Assembly: GCA_009844085.1 (NCBI GenBank) | Contig: VYCF01000071.1 | Location: 1-64,000 of the forward strand | Direction: 5' to 3' | From: Gammaproteobacteria bacterium | Lineage (GTDB): Bacteria; Pseudomonadota; Gammaproteobacteria; Pseudomonadales; Pseudohongiellaceae | DNA length: 64,000 nucleotides | In this document: positions 9,985-19,239 of the stretch, one piece after another | How the letters are laid out: each line of letters starts with the position of its first letter | Position numbering within the stretch: the first letter of the stretch is position 1 | Position numbers and translations under genes: made by a program | Notes under the pieces: model-generated | What the model was told of the DNA's origin: nothing | Databases searched by the model: none | What the model saw: the letters and a program-made list of their open reading frames with translations, nothing else

Positions 9985-10998
9985 GTGAATCAATTGCAAC
10001 CCGGCTCGGATGCCTGGCTCGCGCAGGTAAAGGAGGAGCCGCTGGAGCCTGAACGGCCGATCGTCGATCCGCACCATCATCTGTGGAAAAAGCGTTTCGG
10101 ACGCGACTATCTGCTGCCCGAGTTCCACGGCGATACCGGCAGCGGTCACAACGTCGTCAAGTCGGTTTTCATGGAATGCCGCGCGTTCTGGCTGCGCGAA
10201 GGTCCCGAACATCTGCGGCCGTCCGGCGAGACGCGCTACATCGCTGAACTCGCCCGGCAAAGCGATAGCGGCCCAGGGGGAAATGCGCCGCGCATCGCCG
10301 GCATCGTCGCCCATGCCGACCTGCGCCTGGCGAATACGCCGATGCTCGGCGAATTGCTCGACCTGCACGAGGAAATCTGCGGCGGGCGCCTGCGCGGCAT
10401 CCGGCAAAGCGCCGCGGTGGACCGCAGCGCACCGCTATTCATCGACGTGCAGGCGCCCGCCGGGCTATATGCCGACCCGGAGTTTCGCGCGGGCCTGCGG
10501 GTGCTCGCCGCACGCAATCTCGTTTTCGACGCCTGGCATTATCACCACCAGATGCGCGATTTCATCGACCTCGCGAGAGCGATGCCCGAATGCACATTCG
10601 TACTCGACCATTTCGGCACTCCGCTCGGCATCGGTCCCTGGCGGCGCGATGAGCTGTTCCCGCAATGGCGCGAGGACATGGCCGAACTTGCGCGTTGCGA
10701 AAACGTCTACGCCAAACTCGGCGGTCTGGCCATGCCCGATAACGGTTTCGGCTGGCATGAGGCCGCCAGACCGCCGGATTCGGATGAATTCGTGGTCGCA
10801 CAAAAGCAGTGGTATCTGCATGCCATCGACTGCTTCGGGCCGCGGCGCTGCATGTTCGAAAGCAATTTTCCGGTTGACCGTCTTTCGATCAGTTACCAGG
10901 TGTTATGGAACGGATTCAAGAAAATGGCCACGGATTTCAATGAAGAGGAGAAACAGGCGCTGTTTCACGATACCGCGGCGAAGGTTTATTCGATCTGA
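9985..10998 (+). CDS. Amidohydrolase-family TIM-barrel hydrolase (COG3618-like)
   Basis: The 337-residue protein resembles 2-pyrone-4,6-dicarboxylate hydrolase and related lactonases. The metal-site motif DPHHHLW lies at residues 28-34. The later landmarks HADLRL, FDAWHYHHQM, FVLDHFGTP and FESNFPVD hold the histidines and the aspartate expected around the barrel rim. Such enzymes open lactones or related rings in the cytoplasm. The start is GTG at 9985 with GAGGA upstream. It stands alone, divergent from the symporter, and its substrate is unknown. Confidence 0.78.
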   Translation: MNQLQPGSDAWLAQVKEEPLEPERPIVDPHHHLWKKRFGRDYLLPEFHGDTGSGHNVVKSVFMECRAFWLREGPEHLRPSGETRYIAELARQSDSGPGGNAPRIAGIVAHADLRLANTPMLGELLDLHEEICGGRLRGIRQSAAVDRSAPLFIDVQAPAGLYADPEFRAGLRVLAARNLVFDAWHYHHQMRDFIDLARAMPECTFVLDHFGTPLGIGPWRRDELFPQWREDMAELARCENVYAKLGGLAMPDNGFGWHEAARPPDSDEFVVAQKQWYLHAIDCFGPRRCMFESNFPVDRLSISYQVLWNGFKKMATDFNEEEKQALFHDTAAKVYSI

Positions 10999-11030
10999 GG
11001 CCGCCGCCCGACTTTACCGGGGGCAGCCGG

Positions 11031-11468
11031 TCACTTCTTTTCCGAACGGTCCCGCAGCCGCTTGATGACTGCGCTGGCCGTCATGATTACGCGGTGTTTC
11101 ACGTACACCTTCACCCGCACGAAAACCAGCGAATGACCGCGGCGCAAGACCTCGCCTTCGCCGAGCAACAGATCGCCGACATGGGCCGGCGCGACGAACT
11201 CGGTGTTCAGGCTGATCGTCGCCGAACTCTCCTGCTCGCCGCTGCTGGCGCCGAGGCAGGCCGTGTAATCGGCAAAGGTCATGAGGATGCCGCCGTGGAT
11301 CGTGCGGTGCGTGTTGGAATGCTCCTCGCGGGGGCGGAAGGCCGTGCGTGGATGGGGCCCGTCCATGTAGAAGAAGAACGGGCCGATATTGTCCTCGGCG
11401 GTATCTCCCGGCCAATGCCGGTATTCCGCGGGGACATCGTAATCTTCGGGTTTGAATGCGGGTTGCAT
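11031..11468 (-). CDS. PaaI-family hotdog thioesterase
   Basis: The 145-residue protein has the hotdog-fold thioesterase core HGGILMTFAD (His58-Gly-Gly, Asp67), where the HGG and the acidic residue shape the acyl-CoA hydrolysis site. The later hydrophobic strand SLVFVRVKVYV is typical. The ORF extends upstream to 11585, but AGGA eight bases before the ATG at 11468 and the family length support this start. It diverges from an MFS carrier. The acyl-CoA substrate cannot be assigned. Confidence 0.82.
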   Translation of the reverse strand: MQPAFKPEDYDVPAEYRHWPGDTAEDNIGPFFFYMDGPHPRTAFRPREEHSNTHRTIHGGILMTFADYTACLGASSGEQESSATISLNTEFVAPAHVGDLLLGEGEVLRRGHSLVFVRVKVYVKHRVIMTASAVIKRLRDRSEKK

Positions 11469-11556
11469 ATTTCGCTTTCCTTTCGGGCGAAAATAGCAAG
11501 AGCCGGCCGCAATGATCAATGCTAGAATCCGCGTGACCTCAAGACCCCCGCCCGCC

Positions 11557-12732
11557 ATGCGACTTTCGATCGGACAAGACCGCAAGACCCTGCTCTACCT
11601 GCTGGCAATCGGCAATACCATCGCGTTTTCCGCCTGGACTGTGATGCTGAACAATTTTGCCGTTGAGCGGGCGGCGTTCACCGGCGACCAGATCGGCCTG
11701 TTGCAGAGCTTGCGCGAAGTGCCGGGCTTTCTTGCCTTCACGGTCGTGCTGGCCATGCTGTTCATCCGCCAGCAGAATCTGGCCATATTGTCGCTGTTGC
11801 TGCTCGGCATCGGCACGGCGGTTACGGCCTTCTATCCGGTGGCGCTCTGGCTGTATTTCACTACCGTATTGATGTCGATAGGTTTCCACTATCTGGAAAC
11901 CCTACAGACATCGCTCAGCCTGCAATGGCTGGAGAAAGACGAAACGCCGCAAATGCTCGGCAAACTGCTGAGCATCAGCGCGCTGGGCAAATTCGCGACG
12001 CTTTGCCTCATCTATCTCTATATCGCGTTTTTCGCCGCGGACTACCTGTTGCTCTACCTGCTTGCCGGCGGCGTCAGTGTTGCACTGGGCATTTACTGCT
12101 GGCTGGGCTTTCCGCATTTCCAGGACAACGTGTCGCAGCGCAAGCGGCTTTTCCTGCGCTCACGCTATTGGCTGTACTACCTACTGACCTTCCTGTCAGG
12201 CGCGAGAAGGCAGATTTTCGTGGTTTTCGCGGGTTTCCTGCTGGTGGAGAAATTCGGCTTTCCGATCGAAAACATGGTGCTGCTGGTGCTGGTCAACACC
12301 GTACTCACCTGGTGGCTGGCGCCGAAAATCGGCAGCCTGATCAGCTTTATCGGCGAGCGCCGGGCACTGACCCTCGAATATGTGGGCCTGGTCGCGGTGT
12401 TTACGAGCTATGCCTTCGTCGACAACGTCAATGTCGCGATAGCGCTTTATCTGCTCGACCACCTGTTTTTCGCGATGGCCATCGCCATCAAGACCTACTT
12501 TCAGAAAATCGCCGACCCGGCGGATATCGCCGCCACGTCCAGCATCAGTTTCACTATTAATCACATCGCCGCAGTCGTTCTGCCGGCGGTGCTGGGGCTG
12601 GTCTGGATCATCAATTACAGCGCTGTATTCCTGATCGGCGCGGTGCTTGCCGGCATGTCGCTGATCTGCTCGCAAATGATTCCCGACAAACCCCGACCGA
12701 TGCTGGAAACGCGACTGGCAAAGACCCTCTGA
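11557..12732 (+). CDS. Major facilitator superfamily transporter
   Basis: The 391-residue protein has about 12 predicted membrane helices. The first helix follows a short cytoplasmic start (MRLSIGQDRKTLLYLLAIG). The loop QSLREVPGFLAF resembles the A-motif region of MFS permeases. I chose the ATG at 11557 over 11512 because the extra upstream residues look non-coding. Substrate and direction of transport are unknown. There is no co-directional neighbour to suggest a pathway. Confidence 0.75.
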   Translation: MRLSIGQDRKTLLYLLAIGNTIAFSAWTVMLNNFAVERAAFTGDQIGLLQSLREVPGFLAFTVVLAMLFIRQQNLAILSLLLLGIGTAVTAFYPVALWLYFTTVLMSIGFHYLETLQTSLSLQWLEKDETPQMLGKLLSISALGKFATLCLIYLYIAFFAADYLLLYLLAGGVSVALGIYCWLGFPHFQDNVSQRKRLFLRSRYWLYYLLTFLSGARRQIFVVFAGFLLVEKFGFPIENMVLLVLVNTVLTWWLAPKIGSLISFIGERRALTLEYVGLVAVFTSYAFVDNVNVAIALYLLDHLFFAMAIAIKTYFQKIADPADIAATSSISFTINHIAAVVLPAVLGLVWIINYSAVFLIGAVLAGMSLICSQMIPDKPRPMLETRLAKTL

Positions 12733-12756
12733 CCCGGAGCCCGGGGCGGCGACTAT

Positions 12757-13347
12757 TCAGTCGGTGTTACGGAACACCACCGTAAAACTGACCGGCACTG
12801 CATTGCTGATGCTCGGCAGGCCTGCGACTTCGCGCAGGGCTTCAACGCCGCTGACGAGGTCGAAACTGTTGGCCACGACGATGACCGGCTTCAAGGTGGT
12901 CGCCTGAATGCCGTCGTCGGCGAGCCTGGTGACCTTGACTTCGGCCTGGTATCTGTTCGACTGGTCACGCATGGACAGGTCGAAGCTGATGGTCGCTGTT
13001 GCGCTCCTGCCGATTTCGAGTTCGGCGAACTGATCGATATCGAGTTGCGCGGTCAGGTTTGCTTCCGGGAACAGGCTGGTTTCGAACAGCATGTTCTGCA
13101 TGCGTTCGTCGCGAATCGGGATCAGCGTATTGATGCTGATGAGTTCGATGGCGATCTCGGCGTTGCCTTCGTCGTCGATCATGCCCGTGAGCAGGTCGAA
13201 GGTATGGACTTCGCCGACGTGGTCGGCCTTGATGGTGACGAAACTCAAGGTCGATGCGTCGTTGTCGAGTTGCCATTGCGCCTGGGCGGAAAATGCGGCC
13301 GGCAGCAGCACTGAACAGGCGATTAGTCGCAAAAGAGATGTAGGCAT
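12757..13347 (-). CDS. YceI-family periplasmic lipid-binding-like protein
   Basis: The 196-residue protein has a clear Sec signal peptide (hydrophobic residues 5-20, AQA-Q cleavage near 24), then a lipocalin-like YceI domain beginning WQLDNDASTLSFVTIKADHVGEVHTF. YceI proteins bind isoprenoid-like ligands in a beta-barrel and are secreted to the periplasm. The family signature around SFVTIKxxHVG is intact. It diverges from selD by about 150 bp, and its role here is not indicated by neighbours. Confidence 0.85.
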   Translation of the reverse strand: MPTSLLRLIACSVLLPAAFSAQAQWQLDNDASTLSFVTIKADHVGEVHTFDLLTGMIDDEGNAEIAIELISINTLIPIRDERMQNMLFETSLFPEANLTAQLDIDQFAELEIGRSATATISFDLSMRDQSNRYQAEVKVTRLADDGIQATTLKPVIVVANSFDLVSGVEALREVAGLPSISNAVPVSFTVVFRNTD

Positions 13348-13495
13348 TCTGGTCTCCCGTTGGTTCGGCCGGTGTGCTCGGTTTCAGAGAAGGCAACGGT
13401 ACTGTAAAGCGCTCCGGCGGGCAAGCGCCCGCAGTCCGGGCTTTCGGAAACAAGGTACAATCCCGGCTTTCCACGAGCGAGGCGCGGCGGAGCCC

Positions 13496-15733
13496 ATGAA
13501 AGCAGCCGAACCGCTGGTTAAACACCTGGTGCTGATCGGCGGCGGGCACAGTCATCTGGCCGTCCTGCGCGGTCTCGGCATGCGGCCTGTGCCGGGATTG
13601 ATGGTGACCCTGATCAGCCGGGAAATTCTCGTGCCTTACTCCGGCGCCATGCCCGCCTTTATCGCCGGCCGCTACCAACCCGAGGACATGTTCATCGACT
13701 TGCGGCCGCTGGCGCGTTTCGGCGGCGCGCGGCTGATCCAGGCCGATATCGATTCCATCGATCTCGAAGCCCGCAGCATCGTTCTGCCGCGGCGGCCGGA
13801 ATTGTCGTTCGACATGCTCTCGCTCAACATCGGCTCGATTCCCGACACGAGCGGCATGCCCGGCGCCCTGGAGCATACCGTCGGCGTCAAGCCCATAGAC
13901 GGCTTCCTGGCGGCCTGGGAGGAAATCCGCGAGCAGGCCGTCCGGGGCTTGCAACAGGGTGAGGGCTACAAGCTCGCGATAGTCGGCGGCGGGCCGGCGA
14001 GCGTCGAACTGGCCTGCGCGGCCCGGGCGCGAATCCTCAGGGACAGCGGCGCTACCGATGCCGAACTCTCGATCAACATCATTTCGGCGGCCGACGAAGT
14101 GCTGTCTTCGCACAATCAGCAGGTGCGGGATTGGGTACGCGAGGAATTGCAGCGCAAGGGCATCGAAATGCTCACCGGACAGCACGTAACCGGCTTCGCG
14201 GCCAATACCGTGCATTGCGAGGACGGCGGCGAGATCAAGGCGGACAGCATCGTCGTCGCCACCGGCGCCACCTTGCCCGAATGGCCAGTGAAAGCCGGAC
14301 TGGCGACGACCGCGGACGGCTTTCTCGAGGTCAATCGTCATTTGCAGTCCACCAGTCATGAATTCGTCTTCGTTGCAGGCGACGCGGCGACGATCCGCGG
14401 CATGGAACGGCCGAAGTCGGGCGTGTACGCGGTGCGCCACGGCAAGCCGCTAGCCCGCAACCTGTTACGCTACGCCACCGGCAGAAGACTGGTCCGCTTT
14501 ACCCCGCAACGCCATGCGCTCGCGATGCTCAATCTCGGCGACGGCAGAGCGCTGGCTTCGCGCAACAGGCTGTTCTTCCGGGGCCGCTGGGTGTGGCGGC
14601 TGAAACACTGGATAGACCAGCGATTTCTGCGCAAATACCGCGATCTGCCGCAAATGCGGCAAGAACTGACTATCGCCAGGGGGCTGGTGGACCGGCGCGA
14701 GGAACGCGAATTGCGCCGGCACGCCATGCGCTGCGGCGGCTGCGGCGCCAAAGTGGCGGGCAGCATTTTGCAGGAAGTGCTCGAGACGTTTCCGGCAACG
14801 GCGGGGATCGTCGACAAGGGCGTCGAGGACGCGGCGCTCGTGCCGACTCCGGCGGGCCATGAATTGTGGCAGACCGTGGATCAGCTCAAGGCCTTCATCG
14901 ACGATCCCTGGATGTTCGCGAGAATCGCGACCTTGCATTGCCTCGGCGACATCCATGCCATGGGCGCGCAGCCGGATTCGGCCCTGGCGATCGTCGGCGT
15001 ACCCTTCGCCAATCGTTCGATTACCCGTGGCCTGATGCGCGAACTGATGCTGGGCTGCACCATGACCCTGACTGAAGAAGGCTGCCGATTGCTCGGCGGA
15101 CACTCTTCCGAAACCGAAGAGTTGCAATTCGGATTGAGCGTGAACGGCCATGCCGAACCGGGCAAGACCTTGCGCAAGCAAGGCATGCAGCAGGGCGACG
15201 TGCTGATCCTGAGCAAACCTCTCGGTACGGGCGCCTTGCTGGCGGCGGACATGCGCCATCAGGCGGGCCAGGTCTGGATGGGGCGGGCTCTGCGCGAGAT
15301 GCTCGTCTCCAATCGCGGCGCCGCCGCCATCCTTGCCGAACACGAGGCCAGCGCCTGTACCGACGTCACCGGCTTTGGTCTCGCTGGCCATCTGCTGGAG
15401 ATGATCGTTTCCGGCCCGGTGAAACTTTATCAGGGGGATGTCCCCGCCCTCGACGGCGCGCTCGAATGCCTGGAACGCGGAGTCTTCAGCTCGTTGCACG
15501 CCGACAACAAGTTGACCGAAAGAGACATCGATGGGTCGGACAAGTTGCGCGAGTCCGCACGATACGAGATTCTTTTCGATCCACAGACTGCTGGCGGGCT
15601 GCTCGCCGCGGTGCCCGAGACGCGAGCGAAGTCCTGCCTCGCGGCCTTGCATGAAGCCGGTCTCGAAAAGGCCGCGATAGTCGGCCAGGTGGGCGACGCG
15701 GCCGACGGGCCCGCAAGAATCGTTCTGGTGTAG
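13496..15733 (+). CDS. selD: Selenide, water dikinase fused to FAD/NAD(P) oxidoreductase
   Basis: The 745-residue fusion has two parts. Residues 1-~400 form an NADH-dehydrogenase-like flavoprotein, with a dinucleotide fold LVLIGGGHSHLAVL near the start, a second AIVGGGPASVELA fold and VAGDAAT before the C-terminal region. Residues ~405-745 form SelD, which makes selenophosphate from selenide and ATP. The SelD active site reads CGGCGAK: Cys416 and Lys419 correspond to Cys17 and Lys20 of E. coli SelD, so it is a cysteine, not selenocysteine, form. The flavin domain may supply reduced selenium. The ORF extends upstream to 13091 through yceI; the ATG at 13496 opens the first nucleotide fold. No selA, selB or mnmH lies in the window. 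Confidence 0.9.
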   Translation: MKAAEPLVKHLVLIGGGHSHLAVLRGLGMRPVPGLMVTLISREILVPYSGAMPAFIAGRYQPEDMFIDLRPLARFGGARLIQADIDSIDLEARSIVLPRRPELSFDMLSLNIGSIPDTSGMPGALEHTVGVKPIDGFLAAWEEIREQAVRGLQQGEGYKLAIVGGGPASVELACAARARILRDSGATDAELSINIISAADEVLSSHNQQVRDWVREELQRKGIEMLTGQHVTGFAANTVHCEDGGEIKADSIVVATGATLPEWPVKAGLATTADGFLEVNRHLQSTSHEFVFVAGDAATIRGMERPKSGVYAVRHGKPLARNLLRYATGRRLVRFTPQRHALAMLNLGDGRALASRNRLFFRGRWVWRLKHWIDQRFLRKYRDLPQMRQELTIARGLVDRREERELRRHAMRCGGCGAKVAGSILQEVLETFPATAGIVDKGVEDAALVPTPAGHELWQTVDQLKAFIDDPWMFARIATLHCLGDIHAMGAQPDSALAIVGVPFANRSITRGLMRELMLGCTMTLTEEGCRLLGGHSSETEELQFGLSVNGHAEPGKTLRKQGMQQGDVLILSKPLGTGALLAADMRHQAGQVWMGRALREMLVSNRGAAAILAEHEASACTDVTGFGLAGHLLEMIVSGPVKLYQGDVPALDGALECLERGVFSSLHADNKLTERDIDGSDKLRESARYEILFDPQTAGGLLAAVPETRAKSCLAALHEAGLEKAAIVGQVGDAADGPARIVLV

Positions 15734-15742
15734 AGGCAAAAC

Positions 15743-16417
15743 ATGTCCAGATTGCCGGTCCTTGTAGTCCTCTGTACCCTTGCCGCGACGGCCTGGGCGC
15801 AGAATCCGGCGCCGTCGCCCGGGCCGGTGATCGATACGGAGCTTGCGGCGCGCATGTTCCGGCGGGGTAACGTCTACAGCAATCTGGAGAGATACGAAGA
15901 GGCCATCGAGGAATATCGCAAGGCGATCGCCGCAGATCCGAATTTTCTCGATGCGATCCGCAATCTTGCGAATGTCTACTATTTCCTCGAACGCAACGAC
16001 GAGGCGCGCCCCCTGCTCGCCCGCTATGTCGAATTGCAGATCGAAGTCACCGCCGGCCTGATCGCGGCGGTATCCACGCTCGGCGAACTCGAGCGATCGG
16101 CGGGAGATTTCGAGGCGGCGCTGCCTTACGACCTGCGGGCGATCGAGCTGGATCCCGGCAACGACTCGCAGGTGCATGTCATGGCCAATGCGTACAACAA
16201 CGCCGGCGACGCGGACAGGGCGATCGAAGTATATCGGGCAGCGATTCTGGCAATGCCCGAAAACGCCTTTTTCGACCGCAGCCTCGGCCGGATACTGGAA
16301 CAGGAGGACCGGCTCGGGGAAGCCCTGGCGGCTTATGAATCGGCCGTTGCCAAGGATCCGGATTCGGAATTCTACGCGGGCCTCGTGGAAGCTACCCGCC
16401 GCCGGCTCGATCGCTGA
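15743..16417 (+). CDS. Secreted tetratricopeptide-repeat protein
   Basis: The 224-residue protein has a signal peptide (residues 1-19, ending TAWAQ). Several TPR units follow: the clearest is NVYSNLERYEEAIEEYRKAI, then NLANVYYFLERNDEARPLL, GDFEAALPYDLRAIELDPG and AYNNAGDADRAIEVYRAAI. It presumably acts as a periplasmic scaffold. It starts 9 bp after selD and is probably co-transcribed. Its last 26 bases overlap the convergent peptidase gene. The partner is unknown. Confidence 0.75.
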   Translation: MSRLPVLVVLCTLAATAWAQNPAPSPGPVIDTELAARMFRRGNVYSNLERYEEAIEEYRKAIAADPNFLDAIRNLANVYYFLERNDEARPLLARYVELQIEVTAGLIAAVSTLGELERSAGDFEAALPYDLRAIELDPGNDSQVHVMANAYNNAGDADRAIEVYRAAILAMPENAFFDRSLGRILEQEDRLGEALAAYESAVAKDPDSEFYAGLVEATRRRLDR

Positions 16418-17465
16418 CTTCAAGCGAATCCAGATACTCCACGCGTCTTTCCGGGCTCATCCGCGTCAATTCCCGCATCCTTTCGTAGAACGCGGGCAGG
16501 TCGTTGTCGACTTGCCGTAATATTTCCCGTAATTGCGGCGCCAGATCGTTGTACGAGCCGACGGTCGTGAGTTGGGCATTGTTCAGCGGACGGGAAAACC
16601 AGCCATCGTAACCGGCGTTTCCGTCCCATTCGGCTTTCAGCGCCTGGTACTCCGCCCGCATCTGCTCTTGCAGACCGGATTTTTCCCGGCGCATGTCCGC
16701 CTCGCTCATTTCGCTGCCATAGAGTTCTTCGAAACGGTCGCGAAATCCGGTCACGAAATCGATGAATTGCCGGCGGCGCCCGGCATCCGCCCGCGCATCA
16801 ATGAGCAGTTCCGATTGCTGGCGGGTCTCAAGCCAGCGCCGCAGCCCCTCCATTTCGACCACGGTGGCGAAACTTTCGCTGAGCGTGGTGTCGTCCGGCA
16901 CATAGGCGACCTGGTGCGCGAGTTCGTGGAATATCAGCGCGGCAAGTTGGTGATCGGGCCGTCCGACCACGGTGCTGAGCAGCGCGTCGTCGAACCAGCC
17001 GAGAGTCGAATAAGCGTCAACCCCGCCCACGTATACATCGAGTCCCTGGTTTTCCAGTTCGGCGGCGTACTCTTCGGCGTCGTTGGCGCTGAAATAGCCC
17101 CGGTAAGCGGCGCAACCGGCGATGGGGTAGCACCAGGTCACGGGCTCGACGGAAAACTCCGGCGCGGCGAAAACGTTCCAGACCGCGTGTTCGCGTTCGA
17201 GCCGGACAAACTCGAGATAGTTCTCGCCGGCCGGCAGCATCAGTTCGGATTCGGCGAATTCCCGGGCTTCGAGCACCAGTTGCAATTTTGCCGCCAATTC
17301 CGGCGCCAGTTCAGGATCGTCCAGCAATTCGCGCATGTCCTGGCGCGAAGTTACGATGGCCAGATGACCCTGGACGGCTTGCAGATACCAGGCCACGGAA
17401 TCGCAGGCGGAGAGCGACAAGGCGGCCAGGATCAACGCCGCGGTTCTGGCTAAGCTGTGCGCCAC
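16392..17465 (-). CDS. Lipoprotein zinc aminopeptidase (PF10023-type)
   Basis: The 357-residue protein starts at a GTG. It has a lipoprotein signal with lipobox LSAC (Cys21), so it should be anchored to a membrane facing the periplasm. A zincin motif HELAH (His180, Glu181, His184) is followed by SESFA, where Glu197 is the likely third zinc ligand. YxTLGWFDD before the motif is typical of this predicted aminopeptidase family. It begins immediately after the stop of the glutaminyl cyclase gene, so the two are translationally linked. Both act on peptides, which suggests a periplasmic peptide-processing pair. Confidence 0.78.
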   Translation of the reverse strand: MAHSLARTAALILAALSLSACDSVAWYLQAVQGHLAIVTSRQDMRELLDDPELAPELAAKLQLVLEAREFAESELMLPAGENYLEFVRLEREHAVWNVFAAPEFSVEPVTWCYPIAGCAAYRGYFSANDAEEYAAELENQGLDVYVGGVDAYSTLGWFDDALLSTVVGRPDHQLAALIFHELAHQVAYVPDDTTLSESFATVVEMEGLRRWLETRQQSELLIDARADAGRRRQFIDFVTGFRDRFEELYGSEMSEADMRREKSGLQEQMRAEYQALKAEWDGNAGYDGWFSRPLNNAQLTTVGSYNDLAPQLREILRQVDNDLPAFYERMRELTRMSPERRVEYLDSLEVSDRAGGG

Positions 17466-18242
17466 CTATTGACCGTGCTCCGCGAGTTCGATTTCGAACA
17501 GATTGGCCCAATGCTTGCCGGTCACGAACAGGCGCCGGTTTTCGCTGTCCCAGGCGATGCCGTTGAGCACGGCCTCGCTGCTGCCGAGTTCGGTTCGCGC
17601 CGAAAGGCCGGTCAGGTCGACGATGGCATTCACCACGCCGGTTTCCGGGTCGATGCGGACGATGAAATCGGTCTGCCAGACATTGGCCCAGATCTCGCCG
17701 TCGATAAATTCGAGTTCGTTTAGCTGGCTCAGTGGTTGGCCGCGCACGGTGACTTCGATTTCCCGCACCGGGACGAAACCCTCCGGGTCGACGAACTGCA
17801 GGCTCGCCGAGCCGTCGCTCAGGATCAGATGCTCGCCGTCCCAGGCAAGGCCCCAACCTTCGCGCGCATTGTAGTGGGTTTCCAGTTGCTCGAGGCTTTC
17901 CCGGTCGTAGACGAAGACCATGTGCGCCCGCCAGGTGAGCTGGTAGATGCGGTCGCCGATCATTTCGATGCCTTCGCCGAAATAACGGCTGGCGAGTGGC
18001 GCGTTCTGCAGCAATTCGCCGGTTTCCAGATCGATCCTGGCGAGCCTGGAAAGACCGTTCTTGCCCGTGCCTTCCCAGAGATGGCCGTCACGGAAGATCA
18101 GGCCCTGAGTGAAGGCAGTGATCTCGTGGGGATACGTGTTGACGACCTCGTAGCCGTAGAGTTCCGGCTCCTGGGCTGAAACCAGGGGAGCAGCGCATAC
18201 CAGCAGCGCGAGCGCGGCGATTCTGAACATGAAGTCGAGCAT
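17466..18242 (-). CDS. Glutaminyl-peptide cyclotransferase, plant/bacterial beta-propeller type
   Basis: The 258-residue protein has a signal peptide (to about AQ24), so it is periplasmic. It has the five-bladed propeller typical of glutamine cyclotransferase: YPHEITAFTQGL near the start, LWEGTGKNG, FGEGI, LTWR, GWGLAWDG and LNGIAWD. These enzymes turn N-terminal glutamine into pyroglutamate. The Glu in FGEGI lies in the family's conserved site. The stop codon abuts the start of the peptidase gene on the same strand. It diverges from hinT. Confidence 0.85.
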   Translation of the reverse strand: MLDFMFRIAALALLVCAAPLVSAQEPELYGYEVVNTYPHEITAFTQGLIFRDGHLWEGTGKNGLSRLARIDLETGELLQNAPLASRYFGEGIEMIGDRIYQLTWRAHMVFVYDRESLEQLETHYNAREGWGLAWDGEHLILSDGSASLQFVDPEGFVPVREIEVTVRGQPLSQLNELEFIDGEIWANVWQTDFIVRIDPETGVVNAIVDLTGLSARTELGSSEAVLNGIAWDSENRRLFVTGKHWANLFEIELAEHGQ

Positions 18243-18311
18243 AGGGCTAGACTATCCCAAGCCGGGCGGATTTGTTAGTCTGCGGGCCATCTTCAGCCAA
18301 GGCTCGGGACC

Positions 18312-18659
18312 ATGGTTCAGGATTGTATTTTCTGCAAGATCGTTGTCGGCGAAATCCCTTGCGAACAGGTTTACGCCGACGATCTGATCATCGCCTTTCA
18401 CGACATCAGCCCCCAGGCGCCGACCCATATCCTGGTCATACCCCGCAAGCACATCAGCGACATGAACGAAGCGTCCGCCGAAGATCAGGCGGTGCTCGGC
18501 CACATGATGTTGCGCGCCAGCGAGATCGCGGCCGAGGCAGGCCTTGCGGAAAGCGGCTACCGCCTGGCGCTGAATACCGGACCGGACGCCAGGCAAAGCG
18601 TTTTCCACATCCACCTGCACATCCTCGGCGGACGCCGGCTCACGGGTCAGATGGGCTAA
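18312..18659 (+). CDS. hinT: HIT-family purine nucleoside phosphoramidase
   Basis: The 115-residue protein carries the histidine triad HIHLH (His99, His101, His103) followed by ILGGR, diagnostic of the HinT branch. The N-terminal CIFCKI segment is the usual HinT start. The enzyme hydrolyses adenosine phosphoramidates and aminoacyl-AMP in the cytoplasm. Length and C-terminus match the family. It is a single-gene unit convergent with a small membrane-anchored protein gene. Confidence 0.95.
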   Translation: MVQDCIFCKIVVGEIPCEQVYADDLIIAFHDISPQAPTHILVIPRKHISDMNEASAEDQAVLGHMMLRASEIAAEAGLAESGYRLALNTGPDARQSVFHIHLHILGGRRLTGQMG

Positions 18660-18692
18660 GTTGTGGCGACCGGAAAACAACCCTCCCAATTG

Positions 18693-19124
18693 CTAGGGAT
18701 CGAGATCGATGACCACCAGGTGCGCGTCGAGCCAGTCCGGAAGCCATTTCGGCACCGTGGGACGCAGGCGGTCAAACACGGCGCGCTTGTAGGCGGGGTC
18801 GTCAAGCACGACCCGGGCCTTGCCCGCAAACGTTTCCCCGCGGATCAGCAAGCGCACCGGCGCGTTGCCGTCACGCAAGGGACGCCACCAGCGACCGTCG
18901 GCCCCGGCAAACACCTGATTGCCCTCGCGCAGGTAGTTGACGGGCAGTTCGCGGCCGTCGGGCAGCCCCAGCAGCATGACGATACCCGCCCGCTCGCCCT
19001 GGGGGTCGTCGCGCAGTTCGGCAGCGACACGCGGGTTGCCGACCAGCGCGAAAATCGCACGGAGTGCGAAAAATGCCGTGACCAATACGCCGAGGATTAT
19101 GATGAGCCATTTCAGCCATGTCAT
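18693..19124 (-). CDS. Membrane-anchored small protein, possible split-barrel fold
   Basis: The 143-residue protein has one N-terminal membrane helix (residues 4-27), then a cytoplasmic or periplasmic domain. The segment LPVNYLREGNQVFAGADG, followed by VRLLIRGETFAGKARVVLDD, resembles the beta-barrel core of deazaflavin/FMN nitroreductase-like split-barrel proteins, but I cannot confirm a cofactor site. It converges with hinT. Function is unknown. Confidence 0.6.
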   Translation of the reverse strand: MTWLKWLIIILGVLVTAFFALRAIFALVGNPRVAAELRDDPQGERAGIVMLLGLPDGRELPVNYLREGNQVFAGADGRWWRPLRDGNAPVRLLIRGETFAGKARVVLDDPAYKRAVFDRLRPTVPKWLPDWLDAHLVVIDLDP

Positions 19125-19239
19125 TGCGCGCCTCCGTTGGTGCTCTGTCCAAAGTTCCGGATTGTCCGATAAATCGGTCCTGTCACCAAGTCATGAATTG
19201 GCGCCGCAGTTTCAATTTGCGCGAGGGAGTCGCTGAATC

